Positions 1 to 8,789 of a stretch of 45,319 bases of DNA are shown here, piece after piece. The stretch comes from Bacteroidota bacterium (GTDB taxonomy: Bacteria > Bacteroidota > Bacteroidia > Cytophagales > Cyclobacteriaceae), in the NCBI GenBank assembly GCA_023417065.1, contig JAEZGH010000047.1, positions 1-45,319 of the forward strand, in the 5' to 3' direction. The notes under the pieces are model-generated. The model made no database searches. It saw nothing but the letters and a program-made list of their open reading frames with translations, and was not told the DNA's origin. Position numbers and translations under genes: made by a program. The first letter of the stretch is position 1. Each line of letters begins with the position of its first letter.

Positions 1-42
1 TGATCGCCAACGTATATCCACAATAGCCCGGTTTTCTTATCA

Positions 43-198
43 TTCTCCACTCTCCCTCCACTCTTCCGATACTTTGCCGAACTCTTCCCATGCTCTTTGT
101 CCACTCTTTGTCCACTCTTTGTCCACTCTTCCCAGCTCAATCCTCCACTCTCCCTCCACTCTTGCTATTATGATCTTATTATGATCCTATTATCATCT
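43..198. repeat. 11-bp periodic tandem repeats
   Basis: Several short tandem arrays share an 11-bp period. CTCTTTGTCCA occurs three times in a row at 93-125. TATTATGATCT, TATTATGATCC and TATTATCATCT follow one another at 166-198. CTCCACTCTCC followed by CTCCACTCTTN occurs at 45-66 and again at 143-164. Eleven is not a multiple of three, so this is unlikely to be coding. The rest of 1-310 shows no gene that I can support. Confidence 0.8.
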
Positions 199-310
199 GA
201 TACCCACCCAATGGCCGCTTGATCCTTACTTTCCTCTCTTCCAATCCGCCGGCCGGCATTTGCCCTGCCGATCACGCTACAGGCCTACCACGCCTGGATC
301 GTCCCTCCAG

Positions 311-350
311 AAATAAAAAAAGGCCCCGGAAGGAGCCCTTTTTTTATTTT
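311..350 (-). terminator. Terminator downstream of purA
   Basis: A GC-rich core (GGCCCC / GGAGCCC) is flanked by an A-run and a complementary T-run, so the hairpin ends in a U-tract on either strand. It lies about 20 nt past the purA stop codon on the minus strand and would close the fur-STAS-purA operon. It could also act on transcription entering from the left. Confidence 0.75.
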
Positions 351-368
351 CTCGTACAAGGTTAAACC

Positions 369-1652
369 TTAAACCACCGACAAATCCCGCCGGATCGTCT
401 GAGTCCTGTCCGGCCCGGTAGACACAATAGTAATCGGCACCTGGAGTTCCGCCTCAACGAAGCGGATGTATTCGTGCAGGGCTGCCGGTAGATGTTCTTC
501 CGATAGGCCTTTAAGCTCACTGTTCCACCCCTTCATTTCCGTGTAAACCGGCGTGATCCTTTCATTAACCAGTTCATAGGGTATAATATCCGTAACCGTT
601 CCATCCGCAAGCTTGTACTTCGTACAAACCTTAATCGTCGAAAACGCGCTGAGCACATCCGCCTTCATCATCAGAAGTTGTGTAACCCCGTTGATCATAA
701 TCGAATACTTCAGCGACGGGATGTCCAGCCAGCCACATCTTCTGGGACGACCAGTGGTGGATCCGAATTCATTACCTTCCTTTCGGAGCAGCTCACCTTC
801 CTCGTCCAGTAACTCCGTAGGGAACGGACCGCTTCCCACGCGGGTGCTATATGCTTTGAATATTCCGTACACTTCCCCAATGTGGCGCGGGGCAATACCC
901 AGCCCTGTACATGCACCTGCAGTAACAGTATTCGAGCTCGTTACAAACGGATAACTTCCAAAGTCGATATCAAGCAATGCTCCCTGCGCTCCTTCTGCAA
1001 GAATCGACGAGCCGTGTTTCAATTCCTGATTGAGAAAATATTCGCTTTCAATCAGGTTGAAACCTTTCAGGAAGGCAACCGCGTCCATAAACGACGAACG
1101 CAGTTCTTCCCAATTGTATTCGATTTCGTATGTATTGAGAATCTTGAAATGGACATCGGTGAGTGCTTTGAACTTGCGCTCAAATTCAGCCGAAATGATG
1201 TCGCCCACCCGCAGGCCCTGACGACCAATCTTATCCTGATAGGTCGGCCCGATTCCCTTCAGCGTAGAACCAATTTTGTTTTCACCTTTAGCTTTTTCGT
1301 AAGCCACGTCGAGCAATCGGTGTGTAGGCAGAATCAGTGTCGCTTTCTTCGAGATAAAAAGGTTCTTCTTTATGTTCAGATTGAACTTACCAAGTTTCTC
1401 AATTTCATTTTTGAAAATGATCGGATCGAGCACGACGCCGTTGCCAATTACATTTCGCGTTGTTTCACGAAAGATTCCTGAAGGGATTTGATGCAACACA
1501 TGTTTGATGCCATCGAACTCGAGCGTATGCCCGGCGTTCGGCCCTCCCTGGAATCGCGCAATTACATCGTATTTCGGGGCCAATACGTCGACAATTTTTC
1601 CTTTTCCTTCATCGCCCCACTGAAGGCCTAATAGCACATCAACCTTGGACAT
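369..1652 (-). CDS. purA: Adenylosuccinate synthetase
   Basis: PurA catalyses the GTP-dependent joining of IMP and aspartate to adenylosuccinate, the first committed step from IMP to AMP, in the cytosol. The 427-residue length is normal for the family. The N-terminal motif QWGDEGKGK (residues 11-19) carries the catalytic Asp14, and GGPNAGHT (36-43) carries His42. The STTGRPRRCGWLD segment and the late STGPDRTQTI segment are also typical. It is the last gene of a minus-strand run, 18 nt after the STAS gene, and is followed by a terminator. No odd residues were noticed. Confidence 0.97.
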   Translation of the reverse strand: MSKVDVLLGLQWGDEGKGKIVDVLAPKYDVIARFQGGPNAGHTLEFDGIKHVLHQIPSGIFRETTRNVIGNGVVLDPIIFKNEIEKLGKFNLNIKKNLFISKKATLILPTHRLLDVAYEKAKGENKIGSTLKGIGPTYQDKIGRQGLRVGDIISAEFERKFKALTDVHFKILNTYEIEYNWEELRSSFMDAVAFLKGFNLIESEYFLNQELKHGSSILAEGAQGALLDIDFGSYPFVTSSNTVTAGACTGLGIAPRHIGEVYGIFKAYSTRVGSGPFPTELLDEEGELLRKEGNEFGSTTGRPRRCGWLDIPSLKYSIMINGVTQLLMMKADVLSAFSTIKVCTKYKLADGTVTDIIPYELVNERITPVYTEMKGWNSELKGLSEEHLPAALHEYIRFVEAELQVPITIVSTGPDRTQTIRRDLSVV

Positions 1653-1670
1653 TATTCTTTTGAGTTTCTT

Positions 1671-2000
1671 TTATTTGACAATATCTCCTTCAGACTGTAT
1701 GATCTGAAATATCGCGTTAAGCTTGGTAATAACGAGCAATTTCTGAACAGTTTCAGATGGCTTCATCAGATAAACTTCGCCACCCTTGTTACGGAATTTT
1801 GTAAGGATGGTAATCAGCGTTCCGATTCCACTGCTGTTGATATACCGGACATCGGAGATGTCGATAATACAAGTCAGAATCTTATCCTGGATTGCATTAT
1901 TAACAACTTCGAGGATTGTGTTACCGCTTTCTTCGCCGATGAGGTCACCGGAAAGGCGTAGTACCAGCTTGCTGTTCTTAACTTCGTGCGTGTAATTCAT
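1671..2000 (-). CDS. STAS-domain protein (anti-sigma factor antagonist type)
   Basis: This 109-residue protein is a single STAS domain of the SpoIIAA/RsbV kind. The segment DVRYINSSGIGTLI (about 50-63) contains the conserved Ser-Ser-Gly (Ser56/Ser57), where such proteins are phosphorylated by a partner kinase. In the family, the unphosphorylated form binds an anti-sigma factor or another switch partner. No kinase or anti-sigma gene is adjacent, so the partner is unknown. It lies 6 nt downstream of the Fur-family gene and 18 nt upstream of purA, which points to one transcript. STAS proteins also serve other roles such as lipid asymmetry or transporter control; the Ser-Ser-Gly site favours partner switching. 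Confidence 0.9.
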   Translation of the reverse strand: MNYTHEVKNSKLVLRLSGDLIGEESGNTILEVVNNAIQDKILTCIIDISDVRYINSSGIGTLITILTKFRNKGGEVYLMKPSETVQKLLVITKLNAIFQIIQSEGDIVK

Positions 2001-2006
2001 AGAGGA

Positions 2007-2480
2007 TCAATTGACAGGAATAGTCTTATTCTCGCAATTCGCTTTCGTGCAGGTTGCGTAAAGGATCAATGAATGATGCATTACGTTGAAGTGCAGAATT
2101 TCTTCAACGGTGTTTTGAATATTTTGAATCCGTGGGTCGCAAAATTCAACAACCTTATGGCAGTCGGTACAGATAAGATGGTCGTGCTGTTTATACCCGT
2201 ACGATTTTTCGTACTGAGCCAGATTCTTCCCGAACTGGTGTTTGCTTACCAGGTCACACTCCACCAATAAGTCCAGGGTATTATACACCGTTGCCCTGCT
2301 GACGCGATAGTTCTTGTTTTTCATACTGATGTAGAGGTTTTCCACATCAAAATGGCCGTCGCGCGAATAGATCTCCTCCAGAATGGCATAGCGCTCGGGT
2401 GTTTTACGCAACTCCTTGTTTTCAAGGTACGCCGTAAAAATCTTTTTTACTTCGTCGTATAATAAAGTGTTAAGTGCCAT
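2007..2480 (-). CDS. Fur-family metal or peroxide-responsive regulator
   Basis: This 157-residue protein has the Fur layout. A winged-helix DNA-binding half ends near residue 80 and includes the VSRATVYNTLDLL recognition region (60-72). The metal-binding dimerisation half has HDHLICTDC (99-107) and a second Cys pair at 144 and 149, the usual structural zinc site. Whether it senses iron (Fur), zinc (Zur) or peroxide (PerR) cannot be settled from sequence alone. It heads the operon with the STAS protein and purA. A possible -7 box (TATCTTTG) lies just upstream, so the gene may control itself. Confidence 0.9.
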   Translation of the reverse strand: MALNTLLYDEVKKIFTAYLENKELRKTPERYAILEEIYSRDGHFDVENLYISMKNKNYRVSRATVYNTLDLLVECDLVSKHQFGKNLAQYEKSYGYKQHDHLICTDCHKVVEFCDPRIQNIQNTVEEILHFNVMHHSLILYATCTKANCENKTIPVN

Positions 2481-2493
2481 TTTTTTGCGCCGT

Positions 2494-2501
2494 CAAAGAT
2501 A
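2494..2501 (-). promoter_or_regulatory. Candidate -7 box for the fur operon
   Basis: On the minus strand the bases read TATCTTTG, matching the Bacteroidota -7 consensus TAnnTTTG. No clear TTTG lies 19 nt upstream, so the -33 part is weak. The implied start would give a leader of only about 8 nt. Confidence 0.4.
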
Positions 2502-2582
2502 TACCAGAAATTATAGATTCGAAGCACATTCAGTATAATTACTAAAATTGGCCCGTTTTGGTTCTTTTCAGGAAAAACCAGG

Positions 2583-4799
2583 CTATTCCTTCGAATCGAA
2601 CCGGCTCGCCTTGATGACGCCTTCAACGTTTCGCAGTTTCTCCATCAGCTGTTCCAGGTGGCGGGTGTCGTTGACGTAAAGCATGATTTCGCCTTCAAAA
2701 ATGCCGGAATCGGTGTGAATGGACATGGAACTCATGTTCACCTTGAGTTCCTCTGAAATAATCCTGGAAACGTCGTTGATCAGGCCGACGCGATCGGTGC
2801 CGAGGATTTTCAGCCCTGTCAGGAAGGCGACTTCGTGTTGTGAGGTCCATTTTGCCTTGACGACGCGATTTCCGTGGTGTGAAAGGAGTTCCGGCGCGTT
2901 CGGACAGTTAGTTCGGTGGATTTTGATGCCTTCGCTAACCGTTACAAACCCAAATACATCGTCTCCCGGAATAGGCGTACAGCACTTCGCAAGCTTATAA
3001 TCAACCACATCCATATCTTCTCCGATAAGGAGAATGTCGTCGTAGCGGCCCTTGACTTTGGTAATCTCCTGTTCGATGGTTTTGGCGTCGGCCACCGGTT
3101 GGTGGGGACGTGATTTGAGTGGAGACGTGGGTTTATTTTCAACGAAGCGTTTGATGTCAGACGTCGAGATAAAACCACTTCCAACGCGGTAGTAGAGGTC
3201 AAAATGGGTTTGCGCCTTGAAGTAATCGCGCATCTGCTCCATCAGTGGTTGCGTGACCTCCTCCTTGAGCTGCCTGAGTTTCCGCAGGATAATTTCTTTT
3301 CCTTCCTCGGCGGATTTCTTCTTGTCTTCCTTGAGGACGTCCTTTATCCGCGACTTCGCCTTTGAGCTCACCACAAACCGCAGCCAATCCTCGTGGGGCT
3401 TCTGCTTGGCGGATGTGAGGATTTCGATCTGGTCGCCGTTCTTCAGCACATAGTTAATCGGGACCAGCTTGTTGTTAACCTTTGCACCAATACATCGCGA
3501 TCCGATATGAGTGTGAATCTCAAAGGCAAAATCAAGCGCCGTAGCACCATAGGGCAAGGTTCTTAGTTCGCCTTTTGGAGTAAAAACAAACACTTCTTCG
3601 CTGAAGAGGTTACCCCTGAAGTCGTCGACGAAGTCGAGGGCGCTGTGGTTGTTCTGCTCCAGCAGATCGCGAACCCTTGCCAGCCATTTCTCAAGGTTTG
3701 ATTCGGCGGTAGAGGTGCTATCCTTGTACTTCCAGTGGGCGGCGTAGCCCTTTTCAGCGATTTCATCCATCCGTTTACTGCGGATCTGCACTTCGACCCA
3801 CTGACCGTTTTTCGCCATCACAGTAGTATGCAGCGATTCGTATCCGTTGGCCTTCGGTGTGCTGATCCAGTCGCGGAGCCGGTCAGGATTTGGGGTATAG
3901 AAATCCGTAACTATAGAGTACACCTGCCAGCACAGTGCTTTTTCGTGTTCAAAAGGCGTGTCCAGGATGATGCGTATGGCGAAAAGATCAAATACTTCCT
4001 CAAAAGGGATGTTTTGCTTGCGCATCTTATTCCAGATCGAATAGATGCTCTTGGGACGGCCTTTGATCTCGTACTTGATTTTCAGTTTCTCCAGTTCCTC
4101 GTTGATAGGAATCATAAACGACTTGATGAACTTGGTGCGCGCCGCTTTTGTCGCATCGATCTTCCTGACGATAGAATCGTAGACCGCCTTGTCGGTAAAT
4201 CGCAAGTAGAGGTCTTCAAGCTCCGTTTTGATTGCGTTCAGTCCCAGCCGGTGGGCTAATGGCGCGTACAGATAAATCGTTTCGTTCGCAATTTTGAGCT
4301 GCTTATTTCGCGGCATGCTATCCAGCGTGCGCATGTTATGAAGCCTGTCGGCAAGTTTGATGAGGATCACCCGAACGTCTTCCGACAGTGTGAAAAGCAT
4401 TTTCCGGAAGTTTTCGGCCTGCTGCGAGCTTCCATATTCAAATACGCCCCGGATTTTGGTGAGGCCGTCGATAATTTTCGCGATTTTCTTGCCGAAGGTC
4501 CGTTCGATGTCCACCAGCTCCATGTCGGTATCTTCAACCACGTCGTGCATGAGGGCAGCGATAATGGAGGTTGTACCGAGGCCAATTTCTTCGACGCATA
4601 TTTCGGCTACTGCCAGGGGGTGGAAGATGAACGGTTCTCCTGACTTCCGTCGCATGTCCTTGTGAGCGGACAGGCTTATAGTGAATGCTTTTTTTATCAG
4701 CTTGGCATCGCCGTCTTTGAGGATCGGTTTAGCCTTTCTTAACAATCGCCGGTAACGGTTAATAATTTCTCTTTTCTCCTGCTCGGTATCTATTACCAT
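2583..4799 (-). CDS. Bifunctional (p)ppGpp synthetase/hydrolase RelA/SpoT
   Basis: This 738-residue Rel protein makes and degrades the alarmone (p)ppGpp in the stringent response. An intact HD hydrolase domain comes first: HDVVED at 84-90 gives the metal-binding His84-Asp85 and the downstream Glu89-Asp90. The synthetase domain follows, with GRPKSIYSIW (247-256) and the catalytic YESLHTTV (320-327). A TGS domain spans about 405-465 (VFVFTPKGELRTLPYGATALDFA). A C-terminal ACT domain lies near 660-735. Because both the HD and synthetase signatures are present, it should be bifunctional rather than a monofunctional RelA. It sits 102 nt upstream of the Fur-family gene and may be transcribed separately. 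Confidence 0.95.
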   Translation of the reverse strand: MVIDTEQEKREIINRYRRLLRKAKPILKDGDAKLIKKAFTISLSAHKDMRRKSGEPFIFHPLAVAEICVEEIGLGTTSIIAALMHDVVEDTDMELVDIERTFGKKIAKIIDGLTKIRGVFEYGSSQQAENFRKMLFTLSEDVRVILIKLADRLHNMRTLDSMPRNKQLKIANETIYLYAPLAHRLGLNAIKTELEDLYLRFTDKAVYDSIVRKIDATKAARTKFIKSFMIPINEELEKLKIKYEIKGRPKSIYSIWNKMRKQNIPFEEVFDLFAIRIILDTPFEHEKALCWQVYSIVTDFYTPNPDRLRDWISTPKANGYESLHTTVMAKNGQWVEVQIRSKRMDEIAEKGYAAHWKYKDSTSTAESNLEKWLARVRDLLEQNNHSALDFVDDFRGNLFSEEVFVFTPKGELRTLPYGATALDFAFEIHTHIGSRCIGAKVNNKLVPINYVLKNGDQIEILTSAKQKPHEDWLRFVVSSKAKSRIKDVLKEDKKKSAEEGKEIILRKLRQLKEEVTQPLMEQMRDYFKAQTHFDLYYRVGSGFISTSDIKRFVENKPTSPLKSRPHQPVADAKTIEQEITKVKGRYDDILLIGEDMDVVDYKLAKCCTPIPGDDVFGFVTVSEGIKIHRTNCPNAPELLSHHGNRVVKAKWTSQHEVAFLTGLKILGTDRVGLINDVSRIISEELKVNMSSMSIHTDSGIFEGEIMLYVNDTRHLEQLMEKLRNVEGVIKASRFDSKE

Positions 4800-4900
4800 T
4801 GTTAAAAATGCCTTTATCGTTTAATCCAAACTCTCCGAAAAATCTTCACCGAAAGGTTCAATTTAATCCGTTTTGTTATTTCAAATGCGAATAATATACA

Positions 4901-4908
4901 TAAATTTG
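4901..4908 (+). promoter_or_regulatory. Candidate -7 box upstream of tRNA-Leu
   Basis: TAAATTTG matches TAnnTTTG. The nearest upstream TTTG (4872-4875) is 25 nt away rather than 19, so the promoter is only tentative. It would start a transcript about 65 nt before the tRNA. Confidence 0.35.
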
Positions 4909-4978
4909 CGCTCCTTTTGCGGCTGTGGTATGCCATTTTCCCGTTTTTTGCGGATTCTGGCAACACACCGACCCAAAA

Positions 4979-5060
4979 CCGGATGTGGCGTAATTGGTAG
5001 CCGCGCCAGACTTAGGATCTGGTGCCGCAAGGCGTGGGGGTTCGAGTCCCTCCATCCGGA
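4979..5060 (+). tRNA. tRNA-Leu (anticodon UAG)
   Basis: The 82-nt gene folds as a class II tRNA. The acceptor strand CCGGATG pairs with CATCCGG at 5053-5059, and A5060 is the discriminator base. The anticodon stem CCAGA/TCTGG encloses the loop CTTAGGA, giving anticodon UAG, which reads CUA and CUG leucine codons. A long variable arm (around GCCGCAAGGCG) fits leucine. The T arm contains GGTTCGAGTCC. No CCA end is encoded. Confidence 0.96.
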
Positions 5061-5065
5061 CGACA

Positions 5066-5110
5066 AAGAACCCTTGATATTGTAACCAGCGTACGGTATC
5101 GAGGGTTCTT
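5066..5110 (+). terminator. Hairpin after tRNA-Leu, before trigger factor
   Basis: AAGAACCCTTGATAT at 5066-5080 pairs almost perfectly with GTATCGAGGGTTCTT at 5096-5110 across a 15-nt loop. There is only a weak T-rich tail (GGTTTA). It may end the tRNA transcript. Because it lies just 34 nt before the next gene, it may instead act as a processing or attenuation element. Confidence 0.55.
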
Positions 5111-5143
5111 GGTTTATCTGGAAATTATCAAAAGTTAGAAGTT

Positions 5144-6508
5144 TTGGAAATAACACTGAACAAACTGAACAACACCGAAGGTGTAATTAAAATTAGATTA
5201 ACCGAAGGTGATTATCAACCCCACGTAGAAGAAAAAGTAAAGGACTATTCCCGTAAAGCGAACATCAAAGGTTTTCGCCAGGGAAAAGTACCGGCGGGTG
5301 TGATCAAAAAGATGTTCGGCAAATCCATACTCGTTGACGAGGTTAATCAAGTACTGACGCACAAACTGACCGAGTACATCAGAGAAAATAACCTCAAAAT
5401 CCTTGGTGAGCCTCTTCCCAATCAGGAACTCGCCCGTCAGATCGACTGGGACTCTCAAAAAGACTTTGAATTCGAATACCAGATTGGAATGGTTGGCGAT
5501 TTCCAATACAACCTCTCCAAAGACGATAAGGTAATTGCTTTCCCAATCGAAGTTGACGACAAGGTTATCAATGAAACGATTGAAGATCTTAAGATTCGGT
5601 TCGGTAAAGTAAGTTATCCCGAAGGTTCGGAAACTGGTGACAATCTTTTTGGCGAACTGCGTTCTGCAGAAACCAAAGAAGATGGCGAACCTGCATTCAA
5701 GAAAGAATTCCTTTCTATCAACACCAACAAAGTTGATAAGGCTGTTCAACCAAAATTCCTCGGCGTTAAGAAAGACGACGTGGTAGAATTTGAACTGGAA
5801 AAAGCCTTCACCAATAAGGAAGCGCTGACTGAGCTGCTGGGTGAATCAGAAGCGGAAGCAAAAGCTGTCAAGGGGCCCTTTCAGTTCAAGGTGGCAAACG
5901 TAACCCGTACGCAACCCGCTGAACTCAATCAGGAACTGTTTGATCGCGTATTTGGCAAGGATACCGTTACTACGGAAGAAGAGTTCATTGCCAAAGTTCG
6001 CGAGACGATCGCTGAAAACTATCAGCGTGAAAGCCAGCACTTCCTCGACCATAACATCGAAGATTACTTCCTGGCGAATACAAACATCGACCTCCCTGAG
6101 GATTTCCTGAAAACGTGGCTCAAAGCCAGAAGCGATGGAAAAGTAACGGACGCCGTGCTTGAGGAAGAATTCGACGCTTACAAGCGCAGTCTGAAGTGGG
6201 ATATTGTTAAAAACCGCATCGCTGACGACCATAATATTTCAGTGGAGACGGAAGAGGTTCGCGATCGGGCTAAGCAGCTAATTATCAGTCAATTCGGAGG
6301 TCAGGCTTTTGCCGATCAGATCGCCGACAGGCTGGACGGAATCACTGACAACTACCTGCAGCACGAGGATGGTCAGAACTTCATGAAGCTGTATAACCAG
6401 TTGAGATCAGAAAAGATCCTGAATTACATCAAGGAGCAGATCACCATTGAAGAAAAGAAGGTGTCTGTAGACGAATTCAGGAAGATCACCGCCGAGCACA
6501 CCCACTAG
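5144..6508 (+). CDS. tig: Trigger factor (ribosome-associated chaperone)
   Basis: Trigger factor binds the ribosomal exit tunnel and shields nascent chains. The ribosome-binding signature GFRQGKVP is at residues 43-50 in the N-terminal domain. A diverged FKBP-like middle region and a long helical C-terminal arm follow, and the 454-residue length is usual for the family. The start appears to be TTG at 5144: no in-frame ATG lies close upstream, and MEITLNK matches the usual beginning of Bacteroidota homologues. It is followed by a strong terminator. The next two genes, clpP and clpX, repeat the well-known tig-clpP-clpX order. Confidence 0.95.
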   Translation: MEITLNKLNNTEGVIKIRLTEGDYQPHVEEKVKDYSRKANIKGFRQGKVPAGVIKKMFGKSILVDEVNQVLTHKLTEYIRENNLKILGEPLPNQELARQIDWDSQKDFEFEYQIGMVGDFQYNLSKDDKVIAFPIEVDDKVINETIEDLKIRFGKVSYPEGSETGDNLFGELRSAETKEDGEPAFKKEFLSINTNKVDKAVQPKFLGVKKDDVVEFELEKAFTNKEALTELLGESEAEAKAVKGPFQFKVANVTRTQPAELNQELFDRVFGKDTVTTEEEFIAKVRETIAENYQRESQHFLDHNIEDYFLANTNIDLPEDFLKTWLKARSDGKVTDAVLEEEFDAYKRSLKWDIVKNRIADDHNISVETEEVRDRAKQLIISQFGGQAFADQIADRLDGITDNYLQHEDGQNFMKLYNQLRSEKILNYIKEQITIEEKKVSVDEFRKITAEHTH

Positions 6509-6536
6509 GCACAATAAAACGGACAGAATTTACGAC

Positions 6537-6572
6537 AATGGTTTTATCGCTGAGATAAAACCATTTTTATTT
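6537..6572 (+). terminator. Terminator of tig
   Basis: AATGGTTTTATC (6537-6548) and GATAAAACCATT (6554-6565) form a perfect 12-bp stem with a 5-nt loop, followed by TTTATTTT. Confidence 0.9.
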
Positions 6573-6688
6573 TGAGGCTGATATAAATGCTGAAGGGTTG
6601 GAATTCTCAACCTTCGTAAGTAAGATTATACCGCGTTATACGACCTTGCCTCGGCGATAACGGAACAAAAGAAAATACCTTTATCAAA

Positions 6689-7363
6689 ATGAATAGTAAT
6701 AACGAATTCAGAAAGTACGCCGTTCACCACCTGGGTATGAGCGGAAATACCATTGACGGATATGCACAGCAGATTCAGAACATGACGCAGTATGTTATTG
6801 AAGAGCGTCCCGGGAACTTCCGTGCCATAGACGTATTCACAAGATTGATTTCCGACCGCATCATATTTCTGGGTATGGGAGTCGATGACCAGATCGCGAA
6901 CCTGATTCAGGCACAGCTTCTCTTCCTGGAGTCATCCGACCCTAAAAAGGATATCATCATGTACATCAACAGCCCGGGGGGCTCGGTTTATGCCGGCCTG
7001 GGTATTTACGATACCATGCAGTACGTAAATCCTGATGTCGCTACTATCTGTACCGGTTTGGCGGCGTCGATGGCGGCCGTGCTTCTTGCTGCAGGTGCTG
7101 CAAAGAAGAGATCAGCACTCCCCCACGCACGGGTGATGATTCACCAGCCGATGAGTGGCATGCAGGGGCAGGCGTCAGATATGGAAATTTCGCTGCGCCA
7201 GACGCTGGAGGTTAAAAAAGACCTTTACACCATCCTTTCCAAGCATAGCAACCAGAAGTACGAAAAGATCGAAAAAGATTCCGACCGGGATTACTGGATG
7301 CGCGCCATTGAGGCCAAAGAATATGGCCTTATCGACGAAGTTCTCGAGCGCAAGAAGGTATAA
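6689..7363 (+). CDS. clpP: ATP-dependent Clp protease proteolytic subunit
   Basis: ClpP is the tetradecameric serine peptidase that degrades proteins unfolded by ClpX or ClpA/C. The catalytic serine is Ser127 within CTGLAASMAA. The catalytic histidine is His152 within ARVMIHQP. The catalytic aspartate falls in the KDSDRD segment near 196-201. The INSPGGSV strand (93-100), which forms the oxyanion region, is present. At 224 residues it is slightly longer than E. coli ClpP, with an N-terminal extension that may be a propeptide. It lies between tig and clpX, with terminators on both sides, so each gene may have its own transcript. Confidence 0.97.
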   Translation: MNSNNEFRKYAVHHLGMSGNTIDGYAQQIQNMTQYVIEERPGNFRAIDVFTRLISDRIIFLGMGVDDQIANLIQAQLLFLESSDPKKDIIMYINSPGGSVYAGLGIYDTMQYVNPDVATICTGLAASMAAVLLAAGAAKKRSALPHARVMIHQPMSGMQGQASDMEISLRQTLEVKKDLYTILSKHSNQKYEKIEKDSDRDYWMRAIEAKEYGLIDEVLERKKV

Positions 7364-7385
7364 GATTTTAACAACAAACATCATG

Positions 7386-7432
7386 ACGATCAGGAAAAGG
7401 CCTGAAACAGGTCTTCCTGGTCGTTTTTTTAT
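7386..7432 (+). terminator. Terminator of clpP
   Basis: ACGATCAGGAA pairs with TTCCTGGTCGT, with an inner GGCCTG/CAGGTC stem closing an AAA loop. A run of seven T follows. It separates clpP from clpX. Confidence 0.88.
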
Positions 7433-7556
7433 TCCGGAACCGCCTCCGCAACATGTAAGGTTGTCTGAGTGAATTTGTGGTGGCGCCCGCCCGATGTAGC
7501 GAATATTCCTTAACTTGGGAACTTATTGAGCTCATCCGATATTTAATGAGTTGATT

Positions 7557-8789
7557 ATGGCTGAAGTTACTTGTTCATTTTGCGGCCGCAGCAAAAAAGA
7601 TGTAGACCTGATGATTTCAGGGATTCACGCGCACATTTGCGATAAATGCGTCACCCAGGCAAACCAAATTTTAAGCGAGGAAAAAAAGAGCAAGAACGAC
7701 GCTGGTTTTGCACCCAATTTCAAGCTGATTAAACCGCGCGAGATCAAGAAGTTTCTCGACGAGTACGTGATCGGTCAGGACGAGGCGAAGAAAGTCATGT
7801 CGGTGGCTGTATACAATCACTACAAGCGGTTGATGCAGCGCAAGCTCGATTCCGACGTAACGATCGAAAAATCAAATATCATCATGGTGGGTGAAACCGG
7901 TACAGGGAAAACATACCTGGCCCGCACCCTCGCGAAAATACTTCAGGTTCCTTTCTGCATTGCCGATGCTACCGTGCTGACCGAAGCAGGTTACGTCGGT
8001 GAAGACGTAGAAAGTATCCTTACCCGACTCCTTCAGGCTGCTGATTATAATATCGAAGCTGCCGAGCGCGGTATCGTCTACATTGATGAAATCGACAAGA
8101 TTGCGCGCAAGAGCGATAATCCTTCTATTACCCGCGATGTGAGTGGTGAAGGGGTTCAGCAGGCGTTGCTCAAGTTACTGGAAGGTACTGCAGTTAACGT
8201 TCCGCCTCAGGGTGGACGCAAGCATCCCGACCAAAAGATGATCACCGTAAACACGGAAAACATTCTCTTCATCTGCGGCGGTGCATTCGAAGGTATTTCA
8301 CGCTTCATAGCCAACCGACTCAATACAAGACCTCTTGGATTTGTGAGCGGCCATGAAAATCAACTCGGCGCACTTGATAAGGATAATCTGCTTCAATTTA
8401 TCACGAGCCAGGATCTTAAGAGCTTTGGCCTGATCCCCGAATTGATCGGACGCTTACCGGTTGTATCATTCCTCAATCCGCTGGATGCCGCCACATTGCG
8501 TCGTATCCTTACGGAACCGAAGAATGCGCTCGTAAAGCAATATCAGAAGCTCTTTGAAATGGAGAGCATTGAACTCGAATTCAAGGATGGCGCGATTGAC
8601 TTCATCGTTGAAAAGGCGATGGAATACAAGCTTGGCGCCAGAGGGCTGAGAAGCATCTGCGAAGCTATCATCAACGATGCTATGTTTGAGCTCCCTTCAG
8701 AAAAAGGCGCGGATCGCCTTGTTATCAACAAGGCTTACGCTGAAGAGAAATTCAACAAATCACAATACAGCAAGCTCAAGGTCGCCTAG
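7557..8789 (+). CDS. clpX: ATP-dependent Clp protease ATP-binding subunit ClpX
   Basis: ClpX is the AAA+ unfoldase that feeds substrates to ClpP. The N-terminal zinc-binding domain has Cys6, Cys9, Cys28 and Cys31. Walker A is GETGTGKT (112-119), the pore loop is GYVG (145-148), and Walker B is IVYIDE (163-168). The arginine-finger region ELIGRLPV is intact. I chose ATG at 7557 because it gives the usual start before the zinc finger; an in-frame TTG at 7551 would add two residues. The length of 410 is normal. Confidence 0.96.
   Translation: MAEVTCSFCGRSKKDVDLMISGIHAHICDKCVTQANQILSEEKKSKNDAGFAPNFKLIKPREIKKFLDEYVIGQDEAKKVMSVAVYNHYKRLMQRKLDSDVTIEKSNIIMVGETGTGKTYLARTLAKILQVPFCIADATVLTEAGYVGEDVESILTRLLQAADYNIEAAERGIVYIDEIDKIARKSDNPSITRDVSGEGVQQALLKLLEGTAVNVPPQGGRKHPDQKMITVNTENILFICGGAFEGISRFIANRLNTRPLGFVSGHENQLGALDKDNLLQFITSQDLKSFGLIPELIGRLPVVSFLNPLDAATLRRILTEPKNALVKQYQKLFEMESIELEFKDGAIDFIVEKAMEYKLGARGLRSICEAIINDAMFELPSEKGADRLVINKAYAEEKFNKSQYSKLKVA

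Noticed and set aside
43..198. CRISPR array
   Set aside because: The units are 11 bp, directly adjacent, with no spacers and no cas genes in the window.
882..1481. 199-codon plus-strand frame opposite purA
   Set aside because: It is antisense to conserved PurA sequence and shows no family features.
3735..4259. 174-codon plus-strand frame opposite RelA/SpoT
   Set aside because: It is fully antisense to the conserved synthetase domain and has no known motif.
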